Positions 44,118-53,317 of a stretch of DNA of 64,000 nucleotides are shown here, piece after piece; positions within the stretch are counted from its first letter, which is position 1; the number at the start of each line of letters is the position of its first letter. A program made the position numbers and the translations under genes. The stretch is from Clostridia bacterium. Its GTDB lineage: Bacteria; Bacillota; Clostridia; Saccharofermentanales; Saccharofermentanaceae. The notes beneath the pieces are model-generated. The model saw nothing but the letters and a program-made list of their open reading frames with translations. It was not told the DNA's origin and ran no database searches. The DNA is taken from assembly GCA_016287245.1 (NCBI GenBank), contig JAEEWG010000015.1:1-64000 (forward strand), written 5' to 3'.

Positions 44118-47100
44118 TTATCGGTTCGGTTTAAACGGACTCGGACCGTCCGGATCGTACTCAGGGAGTCCTCTGATCGCTTTTCTTGCGGTTCTTTCGC
44201 CCTGAGCCAGTTCGTCCTGGATCTCGTCCTTGTCACGGGCCAGCGCAGGAATGCTGCTGTCCTTGGCCAGGTGATGGATGGATTCCTCACCCAGCGGCTC
44301 CGGAAGCATATCCAGCGAAGCCACTACTGACGGCTTATCTTCGAACTGTGCCGATTCAAACGTCCTGTTTACAGGTCCCCCATCCTCTTCGTCTCTGGGC
44401 ATTTCAGCCGGGCGGAGCGGAGGACGGCGAAGCGGAGCTTTCTGTTCCTGCTTGGCAAAAGGACTCTGGATCTGACGTCTCCTCTCTTCTTCTTCCATCT
44501 GGCGGCGCTGCGCATATGTACGCGGACGATCGCTGCTGAATGTGATCGGAGCACTCTCATCCTCGGTAACTTCCGCCGAACGGTTCACTGCTTCTCTTCT
44601 CGGAGCAGAAACTTCTACATCAACGGTACGTCCCGGTCTTGTAGCCGGACGCTCTGCGGCAGGTCTTTCAGCTGCCGGTCTTGCGGCCGGACGGGTCGCT
44701 GCGCGGGGAGCCGGTCTTTCGGCTGCCGGACGGGAAGCCGGACGTCTGGGCGGTGCTTCACGAGGGGTCTCTTCCTCGTCTCTTCCACCGAGAGTAGCTC
44801 CACCCGGAAGAAGGACTTCCTTCGGAGACGGATCTGCGCCCCAAAGGCCCACACCTGTTCTCTCACGCGGCTTTTCTACGTCAATGATCTGACCCTTCGG
44901 CTTCATGAGAGATCCACGCGGCCTGTCATCGTCAACATATGCAGCGGAACTTCCCCATGCCGGGATCGGTCCATCGGTCTCGGGAACTCTTTCCCAGATC
45001 GGTACATTCTTCTTCGGAGCCTCTTCTCTTGCAGCCGGACGGGAAGCTGTTCCCGGACGGGCGGAAGGTCTGCTCCATGCCGGACGCTGCTGCTCCTGCT
45101 CCGGTTCTTCTTCCGGAACCTGCTGAGCAGGTCTCTGCTGAACCGGCGGACGGAATGCGTAAGCGGCCTGATTCTCTTTCTTTCTTTCCTCGAGCGTTCT
45201 GGCTCTTGCCGACGGGCGGGATGCTGCTGCATCACTTGCTTTTCTTGCAGCTTCCTGACCAGCCTGACGGAGCTCATCTCTGGACATATGGCTTCTGCCT
45301 CTCGGAGAGGTAGATGCAGGTCTTCTGAACGGAGAATCACTCTCCTCTTCATGCTGCGGCTTCGCCCACGAAGGTGTTTCCTTCGCTTCCGGCATTTCGC
45401 CCCATCTGCCGCGGCTCTCCAGCGACGGCATCTGGCGGATCTCGCTGTCCATCTCATGCTCGGTCAGGTATTCCAGACTCGGACCACGCTCCTCGGTAGC
45501 TCTCGCCAGCGGGGCCGGCGGACGCTGTGCCAGAGGACGGTTATTCTCATCGTCTTCCGGATGCGGTTCGATCTTTTCGACATAGACGTCATCGTTACGC
45601 TGGGCCAGCGGGGCCGGCGGACGATATGCGAGAGGACGGTTCGTGACGTCGGAACCAAAATAGTTCTCACTCTCTGTCGTCTGTCTCGGGACGATCTCTC
45701 TCGGTTCATCTGCAATTTCTTCACGATGCGCTTCCGCATACGGGAGCACACCATCGTCGTACTCGGAATTCATAATGGCCATGCCGAGTTTTTCTTCCGG
45801 TTCTTCCTCCGTGCGTCTCGGGATAGAATTGTTGACCGGCGGCATGTCCACACCGCTCATCGGTGCCTTCTTCTTGTTGAAGGAGAATGTGATGTTCGCC
45901 ATCATCTCCTCATCTGCAGGCACTTCTTCGGCGACTTCCGGAAGTTCAGGGAATTCCGGGATCTCCGGAAGATCTACCGGATCTTCCACCACAGGAGTTC
46001 TCTTCTTGACCTGACGGCCGGAAGATCTCGTCGGAGCGACCTTCGGCATCGGGATCTCATAAGATTCCGGTGCTTCGTCTGCTCTTGAGGACGGAGCAGC
46101 GATCTGCTCACGGAAAGCCTTCTCGCCATCGTCCTTCGGCGTCTTATACTTATCCGGGACCTTCAGATAGTTGGCTGCCGGATCCGGAAGTGTCATCTTA
46201 TCGAGATCATCGAGGCTGTCGACCTCATCCATCGCACCCGGTGCAAACGGAGACATGCCGAGCGGCGGCATAGCGGCTGCTGCCGGCTCTTCCTCTTCCG
46301 GAGCATCGCCACGGGCGATACGAGCAGCCATAGAATCCGATCTCTTCTTCGGGGCCTTTGCTGCGGCGATATCTTCTTCGGATCTCTCCCAAAGCGGTTT
46401 ATTGGAAGCAGAAGCGGAACTCGATCTGGAAGCGGCTGCCTTCTTGACACGTGCCGGACGGGCATTCGTCTGTGTCACGGACGGCGGCGGAGTTACGGCC
46501 TTTGCCCAGGACGGAACACTGGATGCCGCAGCCATATCGCCCTTCGGCTCTTCCTTGGCGGCTGCGCGCATACGCTCGGTCATCTCGCGGGCACGCTCCA
46601 TCTCCTCTTCTTTGGTCAGTTTCTTCTTCGGCTCTTTTTTCTTCGAGAAACCGATCTCAACATCCATAGCGGAATACGGCTTCTTCTGCGTCGGAGCTGC
46701 CGACAGTTCAGCAGCTGCAGCCGCCATAGCTTCCGCAGCATCTTCGACCGTACCGGCCTTTTCGCTCTTTGCTGCAGAAGTATCGATCAGCGAATCCAGA
46801 TCAGAAGCGATCTGTCCCTTCGGCTTCGTTCTGCCTTCAGCGGTAACTCTCGAATCCTTCGGTTTTTCGAAGAAGGAGTAGTCTAAAAGATCGATATTCG
46901 GATCGTGCGGATTAAATTCAAAGTGTGTGTCGGTCAGCGCCGTGCAGCGAGTCTTATCCCAGTACTGCTGGTAGGTGATACCGGCATTCTTGGTCGTCCC
47001 CTTGCTCATCGGAACATTGCCGTCCACAGAACCGTCCTGACCATTCATGGCGAAGAAGAATTCTCTTCCGTTATACTCGCCCTTCATGTACCAGATCGGG

Positions 47101-48044
47101 AAAAGTACCAGCTCACCGATACCCAGCGGGTAGTCGGTCTTGTCCTGGAAATAGGAAATGTCGTAAGAATCGGAGTGGGCGTCCATGATCATCTGACGCG
47201 TCCACTTCTTGATGCGCTCCATGAATTCCTGCATGCAGGTGATCGGATCTTTTGTGATCGCAAGGACCGGAGTATCGAGGAGGACCTTCTCCGTAAGAAG
47301 GACCATCTTGCTCTGGTCATACGGCTGCAACATATTCATGACATTGCTCTGAAGGATGCCGGAAGCATCAAAAGGAATGCCCTGCCAGGAAAGCACACCG
47401 CCGGTCACGTGCTCGGACGGCATGTCGCTTGCGTCTTTTGCGGCACCCTTACGGTTTGCCTGGAAACGCGAGAAAGAGGAACGGAGCGCGGAGAGCTGTT
47501 CCACAATGCCCTCGGTACCGTTGATACCGAAGAGCGTCTTACTCTCATTCGCCTTATTTCTCAGCATGGCTGTCAATTTCGCATGAGCGAGGATCTCGTA
47601 GGTGAACAGCCAGATCGGCACATAGACCTTGTGCAGGAGCTCCTTGTTCTCATCGGTAGCCAGCTGACGGCCGACGGCAGAGTTATTTCTGACATAGTCC
47701 AGGAACATCTCCTGGGCCTGCTGTCTGGTATGTGCGAACGGGATGGCACGTCTCGGCATAGCACCGACCATGCCGCCTTTATCAGTAAGAGAGGTCGAGG
47801 AACAGATCGGGCATCCGATAGAGGTATTGCCGGGCTTAGCGATAAAGTCGCTGCCGCAATCTTCACAATGGAAACTGTGATATACTTTCTCATTCCAGGC
47901 GTCGCCTACATAGTAGCCGCCTTCGAGTTCTGTTACTTCGTTTTTACCTGTAAGAACCGTGTTACAAAAACAACACGTGTACTTCTTGGATTCGTCGTAT
48001 ATAAGATCCGCAAGACAATTAGGACAGTGAAATGCTATTTCCAT
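44118..48044 (-). CDS. Very large double zinc-ribbon protein with long disordered tail
   Basis: A 1308-residue protein. Two ribbons lie at Cys 7, 10, 24, 27 and Cys 60, 63, 78, 81, with GGYYVG between. A domain to about residue 350 includes VYVPIWLFTYEILAHA and LFPIWYMKGEYNGREF with NGQDG, shared with the two relatives here. From about 410 to the end it is low complexity: A, P, R, E and S rich, with repeats such as NRPLAYRPPAPLAQR/NRPLAQRPPAPLAR and RPAARPAAERPAAERPA. It ends LPEYDPDGPSPFKPNR. No membrane segment. A near-perfect promoter drives it. The design (metal-binding head, long flexible tail, conserved end peptide) suggests a scaffold; function unknown. Confidence 0.75.
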   Translation of the reverse strand: MEIAFHCPNCLADLIYDESKKYTCCFCNTVLTGKNEVTELEGGYYVGDAWNEKVYHSFHCEDCGSDFIAKPGNTSIGCPICSSTSLTDKGGMVGAMPRRAIPFAHTRQQAQEMFLDYVRNNSAVGRQLATDENKELLHKVYVPIWLFTYEILAHAKLTAMLRNKANESKTLFGINGTEGIVEQLSALRSSFSRFQANRKGAAKDASDMPSEHVTGGVLSWQGIPFDASGILQSNVMNMLQPYDQSKMVLLTEKVLLDTPVLAITKDPITCMQEFMERIKKWTRQMIMDAHSDSYDISYFQDKTDYPLGIGELVLFPIWYMKGEYNGREFFFAMNGQDGSVDGNVPMSKGTTKNAGITYQQYWDKTRCTALTDTHFEFNPHDPNIDLLDYSFFEKPKDSRVTAEGRTKPKGQIASDLDSLIDTSAAKSEKAGTVEDAAEAMAAAAAELSAAPTQKKPYSAMDVEIGFSKKKEPKKKLTKEEEMERAREMTERMRAAAKEEPKGDMAAASSVPSWAKAVTPPPSVTQTNARPARVKKAAASRSSSASASNKPLWERSEEDIAAAKAPKKRSDSMAARIARGDAPEEEEPAAAAMPPLGMSPFAPGAMDEVDSLDDLDKMTLPDPAANYLKVPDKYKTPKDDGEKAFREQIAAPSSRADEAPESYEIPMPKVAPTRSSGRQVKKRTPVVEDPVDLPEIPEFPELPEVAEEVPADEEMMANITFSFNKKKAPMSGVDMPPVNNSIPRRTEEEPEEKLGMAIMNSEYDDGVLPYAEAHREEIADEPREIVPRQTTESENYFGSDVTNRPLAYRPPAPLAQRNDDVYVEKIEPHPEDDENNRPLAQRPPAPLARATEERGPSLEYLTEHEMDSEIRQMPSLESRGRWGEMPEAKETPSWAKPQHEEESDSPFRRPASTSPRGRSHMSRDELRQAGQEAARKASDAAASRPSARARTLEERKKENQAAYAFRPPVQQRPAQQVPEEEPEQEQQRPAWSRPSARPGTASRPAAREEAPKKNVPIWERVPETDGPIPAWGSSAAYVDDDRPRGSLMKPKGQIIDVEKPRERTGVGLWGADPSPKEVLLPGGATLGGRDEEETPREAPPRRPASRPAAERPAPRAATRPAARPAAERPAAERPATRPGRTVDVEVSAPRREAVNRSAEVTEDESAPITFSSDRPRTYAQRRQMEEEERRRQIQSPFAKQEQKAPLRRPPLRPAEMPRDEEDGGPVNRTFESAQFEDKPSVVASLDMLPEPLGEESIHHLAKDSSIPALARDKDEIQDELAQGERTARKAIRGLPEYDPDGPSPFKPNR

Positions 48045-48074
48045 AAGATATACAGCCCTCCTACTTCACTCTAT

Positions 48075-48103
48075 AATATAAAATTTGTTTGTGAGATTGT
48101 CAA
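48075..48103 (-). promoter_or_regulatory. Strong promoter of the zinc-ribbon pair
   Basis: The minus strand reads TTGACA (48098-48103), a 17-base spacer, then TATATT (48075-48080), 30 bases before the start codon. Confidence 0.75.
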
Positions 48104-48226
48104 TTATTCTTCGTTATGCTAAACTTTTAATATTCATATTTAACTGGAAAAGTAGGCTCTTTTGGCGCCGGGATCTTCCGGATCCGCATCCAAAAGATCC
48201 CTTTTCGGACAGAGAGCAGGTAATCT

Positions 48227-49318
48227 ATGGGGAATGTCGCATTTTCACCTGAATATGCGGAGAGATATCAGAAGCAAAGCGAGATCCTTTTCCAGGAAAA
48301 GAACCGTCTTTCCAAGGAAGAAGGCTGTTTCGCAAACGGTTACTTCCTCCTCTGCGAAGGTTTCGGAGGCGAGATCGATGGCGAGGAGCGTCTGGCTGCC
48401 CGTTTCTCTCTTTTCACCCCGAACCACGAGCTGATCTTAAGCTACGACTGCCTCGATAATTCCCACCCGCTCTGTGAGATGATCACCCACAGAAACGGCA
48501 GTGTTTACTATGTTTTCAGAAGAGACCGTTTCGGTTTCTCCATCTTTAATCTCAACACGTTAGCTGAGCACCGCTACTACTCCGACGAGGCCTTTAAGAC
48601 CGGTTCGGACTTCATCTGGTGCGGCGCTGAATACTACCCGGAAAGAGACACGATCTTCGTTGTCGGACAGATGCCGGGCGCACCCTTTGAAGTATATGAA
48701 TTCGACTTTTCCGATCCGATGACCTGTATCGCCCATATTCCGGACGATGCGCTTATCCTTACGCTTCCTGTTCCGGAATTTGCCGACGAGATGGAAGAGT
48801 TCCGCGACGAGTACATCAACTGGGGCGAAGAGAATATCTACGGTTCCGCACTTCTCGGATCCTTCGAAGATATTGCCGAATGGTTCGCCTTCGTCGATAC
48901 TCTGGGATCGCGTAAAACGGCACCGTCTTATTACATGCCTTCCACCCCGTTCATCGCTTTCCGCATGAAGGATGGTATCCCTGTGGGCATGATCGAGATC
49001 AAGCACGAGCTGAATGACTACATGAGCAAACATGGCGGTCACATCTCCTACTCCGTACGTCCTTCCGAGCGCCGTCGCGGATACGGAAAAAGAATGCTCG
49101 CCATGGTCCTTCCTTACGCCAAACTCCTCGGCCACAGCAAGGTCCTGGTCGTCTGCCATACAGACAATGAGCCGTCCAGGAGGACGATCCTCGCGGACGG
49201 CGGCGTCTACGAGCAGACCTATTTCAGTGAGCTCGACAATATTTATAACGAGAATTACTGGATCCGCACGACACCTGCCAGCACGGCCGAACCGAGCCGG
49301 GCGAATATCGTGTCATAA
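48227..49318 (+). CDS. GNAT acetyltransferase with unusual N-terminal beta domain
   Basis: A 363-residue protein. Residues about 1-190 form a beta-rich domain that looks like part of a propeller (LFTPNHELILSYDCLDN, GSVYYVFRRDRFGFSIFNLN, DTIFVVGQMPGAPFEVYEFD). Residues about 205-345 are a GNAT domain: FIAFRMKDGIPVGMIEIKHE, the acetyl-CoA loop VRPSERRRGYGKRMLAMVL, and NEPSRRTILADGG near the end. It resembles the GNAT proteins of Firmicutes that have a 'DDEFRDEYINWGEE'-like block before the fold. Substrate unknown. The ribosome site (GAGCAGG) is weak. It is alone; its stop is 3 bases from the convergent AEC transporter gene. Confidence 0.75.
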   Translation: MGNVAFSPEYAERYQKQSEILFQEKNRLSKEEGCFANGYFLLCEGFGGEIDGEERLAARFSLFTPNHELILSYDCLDNSHPLCEMITHRNGSVYYVFRRDRFGFSIFNLNTLAEHRYYSDEAFKTGSDFIWCGAEYYPERDTIFVVGQMPGAPFEVYEFDFSDPMTCIAHIPDDALILTLPVPEFADEMEEFRDEYINWGEENIYGSALLGSFEDIAEWFAFVDTLGSRKTAPSYYMPSTPFIAFRMKDGIPVGMIEIKHELNDYMSKHGGHISYSVRPSERRRGYGKRMLAMVLPYAKLLGHSKVLVVCHTDNEPSRRTILADGGVYEQTYFSELDNIYNENYWIRTTPASTAEPSRANIVS

Positions 49319-49321
49319 GAA

Positions 49322-50251
49322 TTATCCGAAGATCTTACTGCAGATGAATACGAACAGCGGCAGGCTTCCCATGCAAAGGAGCATGCTCTGTACTGTGGCG
49401 CGCGCGGCAAATTCCGGCGCACAGTCATACTTTTCAGAAAGGATCACGTTCATGGAACCGCACGGGAGAGCACACATCAGGACGGCGACAGCGGCCGTCT
49501 CCGAGGTCATGGAGGCACTTCGGAAAGCAATATACATGCCCGCCAGGACCAGTCCCGGAAGCAGTATCAGCCTCATAAACGAGATCAGGTAGGACTTGGG
49601 GTCGGTGAGAACTTTAGTAAAAGGCATCGCCGCGAGATTCGACCCGATGATGATCATCGAAAGCGGCACCGTCATGGCGGCGATCAGGTCGATCGGGCCG
49701 GATACATACGACGGGAACCGGAAAGGTGATACGAAGATCAGGATCGCAAGGATAGATGCGATATTTACAGGGTTTGTGAGGATACTGCGGATGCTCCCCG
49801 TCTTTCCCGAGAGAAGATGGATCCCGTAGGTGTACATGAAAAGGTTATATGCGAGGTTAAAGACGACCGCCATGAGAAGTCCGGCATTTCCATAAAGCGC
49901 GGACATCAACGGGAATCCCACGAATCCCGTGTTGGCAAAGACCGTCATGGTGACGAAGACACGCTGTTCTTTCTCCTCAAAAGGAAGCTTCTTGCTGATA
50001 AGGCGCATCAGGATGAGCGACAGGATGTAGAAGGCCAGCGCCGCGACCAGAACGATCTGCATGCCTTCCGTGACTTCCGGGGTCTTCTCATAGTTCGAAG
50101 AGGCCAGGATCGAAAACGGAAGGATCGCCATCAGAAGCATGTCTGACAATCCTTTTTGCATACGCGCGTCGATGATTCCGGTCTTTCTCAGAATAAAGCC
50201 CAGAGTCACCGCGACAACGATCTTTATGAATACCAGTAAAAGTGCGTCCAA
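49322..50251 (-). CDS. AEC family transporter (auxin efflux carrier type), TTG start
   Basis: A 309-residue membrane protein with about ten segments, in two halves of five. Motifs such as FANTGFVGFPLMSALYG and LNxA-type NLAYNLFMYTYGIHLL are typical of the AEC family, which exports or exchanges organic acids in bacteria. The start codon is TTG 50251 and follows the glpK stop codon with no intervening base; AAAGGAA lies inside the end of glpK. Being last in the operon with glycerol kinase hints at transport of a related metabolite, but that is inference. Confidence 0.85.
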   Translation of the reverse strand: MDALLLVFIKIVVAVTLGFILRKTGIIDARMQKGLSDMLLMAILPFSILASSNYEKTPEVTEGMQIVLVAALAFYILSLILMRLISKKLPFEEKEQRVFVTMTVFANTGFVGFPLMSALYGNAGLLMAVVFNLAYNLFMYTYGIHLLSGKTGSIRSILTNPVNIASILAILIFVSPFRFPSYVSGPIDLIAAMTVPLSMIIIGSNLAAMPFTKVLTDPKSYLISFMRLILLPGLVLAGMYIAFRSASMTSETAAVAVLMCALPCGSMNVILSEKYDCAPEFAARATVQSMLLCMGSLPLFVFICSKIFG

Positions 50252-51766
50252 TTATTCCTTTTCCTCCCAGGCCCCGGCGCGGGAAACGGCCTTGGCCCAG
50301 TTCTTCAGAAGTTCATTCCTTTTTTCTTCCGTCATCGACGGCGTAAAGAGAGTATCACAGTGACGCAGGTTCCGCAAGGTGTCCATGTTCTCCCAGTATC
50401 CGCAGAAAAGACCCGCGAGATAAGCTACGCCCTGGGAGGTGGTCTCACGCTCTTTGGCGCGGTCTACGGCGCAATTTAAAATATCTGCCTGGAACTGCAT
50501 CATGAAGCGGCTGACGCTGGCGCCGCCGTCCACTTTCAGGGTCTTGATGTGGCAGTCCGCCTCTTCCTGCATGAGGGATACCAGATCGTACACCTGATAG
50601 GCGATGCCTTCGAGGGCCGCGCGGGCGATATGTGCCTTCGTCGTACCACGGGTAAGGCCTAAGATCGCGCCTCGTGCGTACATATCCCAGTACGGGGCGC
50701 CAAGGCCCGAGAATGCAGGTACGAGCACGACACCGGCGCTGTCCGGCACTGTCTCCGCCAGCACATCGCAGTCGGATGCATGATCGATCAGCCGCAATTC
50801 GTCCCGGAGCCACTGGATCGTGGAACCGCCGTTAAATACACTTCCCTCGAGTGCGTAAGAGGTCTCCCCGTTCAGGGACCACGCCGCAGAAGTGACCAGT
50901 CCCTTTTTCGAGATGATCGGTTCGGAACCGACGTTCATCAGTGTAAAGCAGCCCGTGCCGTAGGTATTCTTGATGTCTCCCTTATCAAAACACGTCTGTC
51001 CGAAAAGAGCCGCCGGCTGGTCGCCCAGGATGCCATAGATCCCGACACCGTAGATCGCTTCCAGTCCCGTGATCTCCGCGCTGACAAATCCGAACTCGGA
51101 AGCGCCCGGAAGCGCCTTCGGGAGCATGCATTTCGGGATATGGAAATACTGGCACAGCTCGTCGTCCCAGGCGAGCGTATGGATATTAAAGAGCATCGTA
51201 CGGGACGCATTGGAATAGTCGGTGGCATGGGATCTTCCGCCGGTCAGGCGGTAAAGGATCCATGAGTCGACTGTGCCGAAGAGGATCTCCCCCTGTCCCG
51301 CACGGGCCTTAAGCCCCGGCACTTCTTCGAGTATCCACTGGATCTTCGTGGCGGAAAAATACGCATCCGGCACAAGTCCGGTCTTATCTCTCACTTTCTC
51401 GACGAACTCAGGATCAGAGTCCTTCAGTTTCTCCACAAGCGCCGCCGTCCTTCTGCACTGCCAGACGATCGCGTTATAGACAGGCCGTCCCGTGTTCTTT
51501 TCCCACAGGATCGTCGTCTCACGCTGGTTCGTGATGCCGATACCGGAGATCTCACCGGGCTGGATATTTGCCTTGGCCAGCGCCTGACGGATGCAGTCGC
51601 AGACAGTCCTCCAGAGGTCCTCCGGATCGTGCTCCACCCAGCCGGGCTTCGGGAAGTGCTGTTCAAAAGGCTCCTGTGCGGACGCCACGCAAGTGCCGTC
51701 CTCCCGGAAGATCATGGCGCGGGAAGATGTAGTTCCCTGGTCGATCGAAAGCATGTACTTATCCAT
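50252..51766 (-). CDS. glpK: Glycerol kinase
   Basis: A 504-residue FGGY-family kinase that makes glycerol 3-phosphate from glycerol and ATP. The N-terminus MLSIDQGTTSSRAMIF binds phosphate, ITNQRETTILWEKNTG and YNAIVWQCRRTA bind glycerol, and GDQPAALFGQ, NTYGTGCFTLMNVG and GLGAPYWDMYARG are intact. The C-terminal signature VDGGASVSRFMMQFQADIL is standard. Length is typical. Ribosome site AAAGGAGGAG. It follows malQ by 39 bases in a four-gene operon. The aquaporin at 15 kb looks like a water channel, so the glycerol entry route is not obvious here. Confidence 0.96.
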   Translation of the reverse strand: MDKYMLSIDQGTTSSRAMIFREDGTCVASAQEPFEQHFPKPGWVEHDPEDLWRTVCDCIRQALAKANIQPGEISGIGITNQRETTILWEKNTGRPVYNAIVWQCRRTAALVEKLKDSDPEFVEKVRDKTGLVPDAYFSATKIQWILEEVPGLKARAGQGEILFGTVDSWILYRLTGGRSHATDYSNASRTMLFNIHTLAWDDELCQYFHIPKCMLPKALPGASEFGFVSAEITGLEAIYGVGIYGILGDQPAALFGQTCFDKGDIKNTYGTGCFTLMNVGSEPIISKKGLVTSAAWSLNGETSYALEGSVFNGGSTIQWLRDELRLIDHASDCDVLAETVPDSAGVVLVPAFSGLGAPYWDMYARGAILGLTRGTTKAHIARAALEGIAYQVYDLVSLMQEEADCHIKTLKVDGGASVSRFMMQFQADILNCAVDRAKERETTSQGVAYLAGLFCGYWENMDTLRNLRHCDTLFTPSMTEEKRNELLKNWAKAVSRAGAWEEKE

Positions 51767-51805
51767 AGGCTCCTCCTTTGGGCTATGTTATGAAAGCGCA
51801 GTTTC

Positions 51806-53317
51806 TCAGAATCTCTTATAGACCCAGTTCAGCTTACTGAGCCACTTGGTGTCCATCTGGTTGATGGAATCGGCACCGAAGCGGATCCGCCACTGTCCGG
51901 TCGGCATGCCCGGCGCGTTCATTCTCGTGTCGGAACCAAATCCCATCACGTCCTGTAACGGCGCGATGGCAAGCTTTGCGGCCGATGACCATACGGTCGT
52001 CAGCATCGCGCGGCAGGCCGGCGCATGGACACCACCGTCACCCCAGTTGTCGCCGTGGAAGCGGCAGTACTCGAGCGCGAATTTCCTGTCTTCCTCGGAG
52101 GCTTCCCAGAGCCAGCCGAGAAGGGTGTTGTTATCGTGTGTGCCCGTATAGGCGATACAGTTCTCCGGATAGTTGTGCGGCATGTGCTTACTGTCATCGT
52201 GCGGTACCATACCGAACTGAAGGACGCGCATCGTCGGAAGCCCGGTCTCCTGAAGGAAAGAGATCAGCTCATCGTCCGTCTCTCCGAGGTCCTCGGCGAA
52301 GATCGCCGGCTCCCTGCCAAACTCATCGAAAATACGGTTCCAGAGCTTCATGCCCGGGCCCGGATACCACTTGCCGTTTCGGGCATTCTCCGCATCCGCC
52401 GCGCAGGCGTAAAAGCGCGAAAATCCGCGGAAATGGTCGATGCGGATGACATCGTAGAGTTTGAAGTTCTGGTGGAGTCTTTGGAGCCACCAGGCATAGT
52501 CCTCCTTCTCGTGCGCCGCCCAGTCGTAAACAGGGTTTCCCCAGAGCTGGCCGTCCTCGCAGAAATAATCCGGCGGAACACCCGCCACGCTCTTAAACGA
52601 GCCGTCCTTATTCATCTGGAAAAGATTCCGGTTGGCCCAGACATCGCAGGAATCTCCGCTGACATAGATCGGGATATCACCGATCACCTTTATTCCGATC
52701 TCGTTGATCTTCGATTTCAGTTTCGTCCACTGAGAGAAGAAAATGTACTGGATGAAAAGATAGAAGTCACAAAGCTCCTGATGTTCTTTTTCAAAAGCTC
52801 CGATCGCCTTGGCGTCGTGCTTCTGGAGCGCCTTATCGTCCCATTCCCACCAAGCCTTCTGGCCCTGGGTCTCCTTGATCGCCTGAAAGACGATCACGTC
52901 TTTGGCCCAGGCGTTTTCCTTAAGGAATTTCTGCATATCCTTACGGATCTCATCGTCCGCCCGCGAAAATGCCTTCTTCAGCATTTCCATACGGTTTTCC
53001 CTGACCCATGCATAGTCGACACTGTAGCAGGAGCCCGGATACTTGCAGTTTTGAAGGTCCTCTTTCGAGAGGAGCTTCTTTTCGAAAAGATCCTCCGGAT
53101 CGATAAGGAGCGGACTTCCGGCAAATGCCGAGTCACTCTGGTACGGGGAATCCCCCGAGCCCGGATTGGTAAACGGAAGGACCTGCCAGTACCCCATTCC
53201 GGCTTCCTTCAGTTTCTTTGCAAAGCTCTCTGCCTCCCTGCCAAATCCGCCGATGCCGAAATCCCCCGGCAGCGACGTAATGTGTAGTAATACACCTGCA
53301 CTTCTTCGCACTTTCAA
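51806..53317 (-). CDS. malQ: 4-alpha-glucanotransferase (amylomaltase, GH77), TTG start
   Basis: A 503-residue GH77 enzyme that rearranges alpha-1,4-glucans during maltodextrin or glycogen use. The N-terminus SAGVLLHITSLPGDFGIGGF, the nucleophile region VIRIDHFRGFSRFY, acid/base region EPAIFAEDLGE and the Asp of YTGTHDNNTLLGW are intact. The start is TTG 53317, five bases after GGAGG, and overlaps the TGA of the NYN gene as TTGA. No ATG nearby would keep the SAGVLLH block. It lies between a NYN-domain protein and glpK, away from other glycogen genes. Confidence 0.95.
   Translation of the reverse strand: MKVRRSAGVLLHITSLPGDFGIGGFGREAESFAKKLKEAGMGYWQVLPFTNPGSGDSPYQSDSAFAGSPLLIDPEDLFEKKLLSKEDLQNCKYPGSCYSVDYAWVRENRMEMLKKAFSRADDEIRKDMQKFLKENAWAKDVIVFQAIKETQGQKAWWEWDDKALQKHDAKAIGAFEKEHQELCDFYLFIQYIFFSQWTKLKSKINEIGIKVIGDIPIYVSGDSCDVWANRNLFQMNKDGSFKSVAGVPPDYFCEDGQLWGNPVYDWAAHEKEDYAWWLQRLHQNFKLYDVIRIDHFRGFSRFYACAADAENARNGKWYPGPGMKLWNRIFDEFGREPAIFAEDLGETDDELISFLQETGLPTMRVLQFGMVPHDDSKHMPHNYPENCIAYTGTHDNNTLLGWLWEASEEDRKFALEYCRFHGDNWGDGGVHAPACRAMLTTVWSSAAKLAIAPLQDVMGFGSDTRMNAPGMPTGQWRIRFGADSINQMDTKWLSKLNWVYKRF

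Noticed and set aside
46905..48122. 405-codon open frame on the + strand
   Set aside because: It is antisense to the zinc-ribbon head of the 1308-residue protein, and its protein shows no plausible domain.
52025..53287. 420-codon open frame on the + strand
   Set aside because: It is antisense to malQ, which carries all GH77 motifs.
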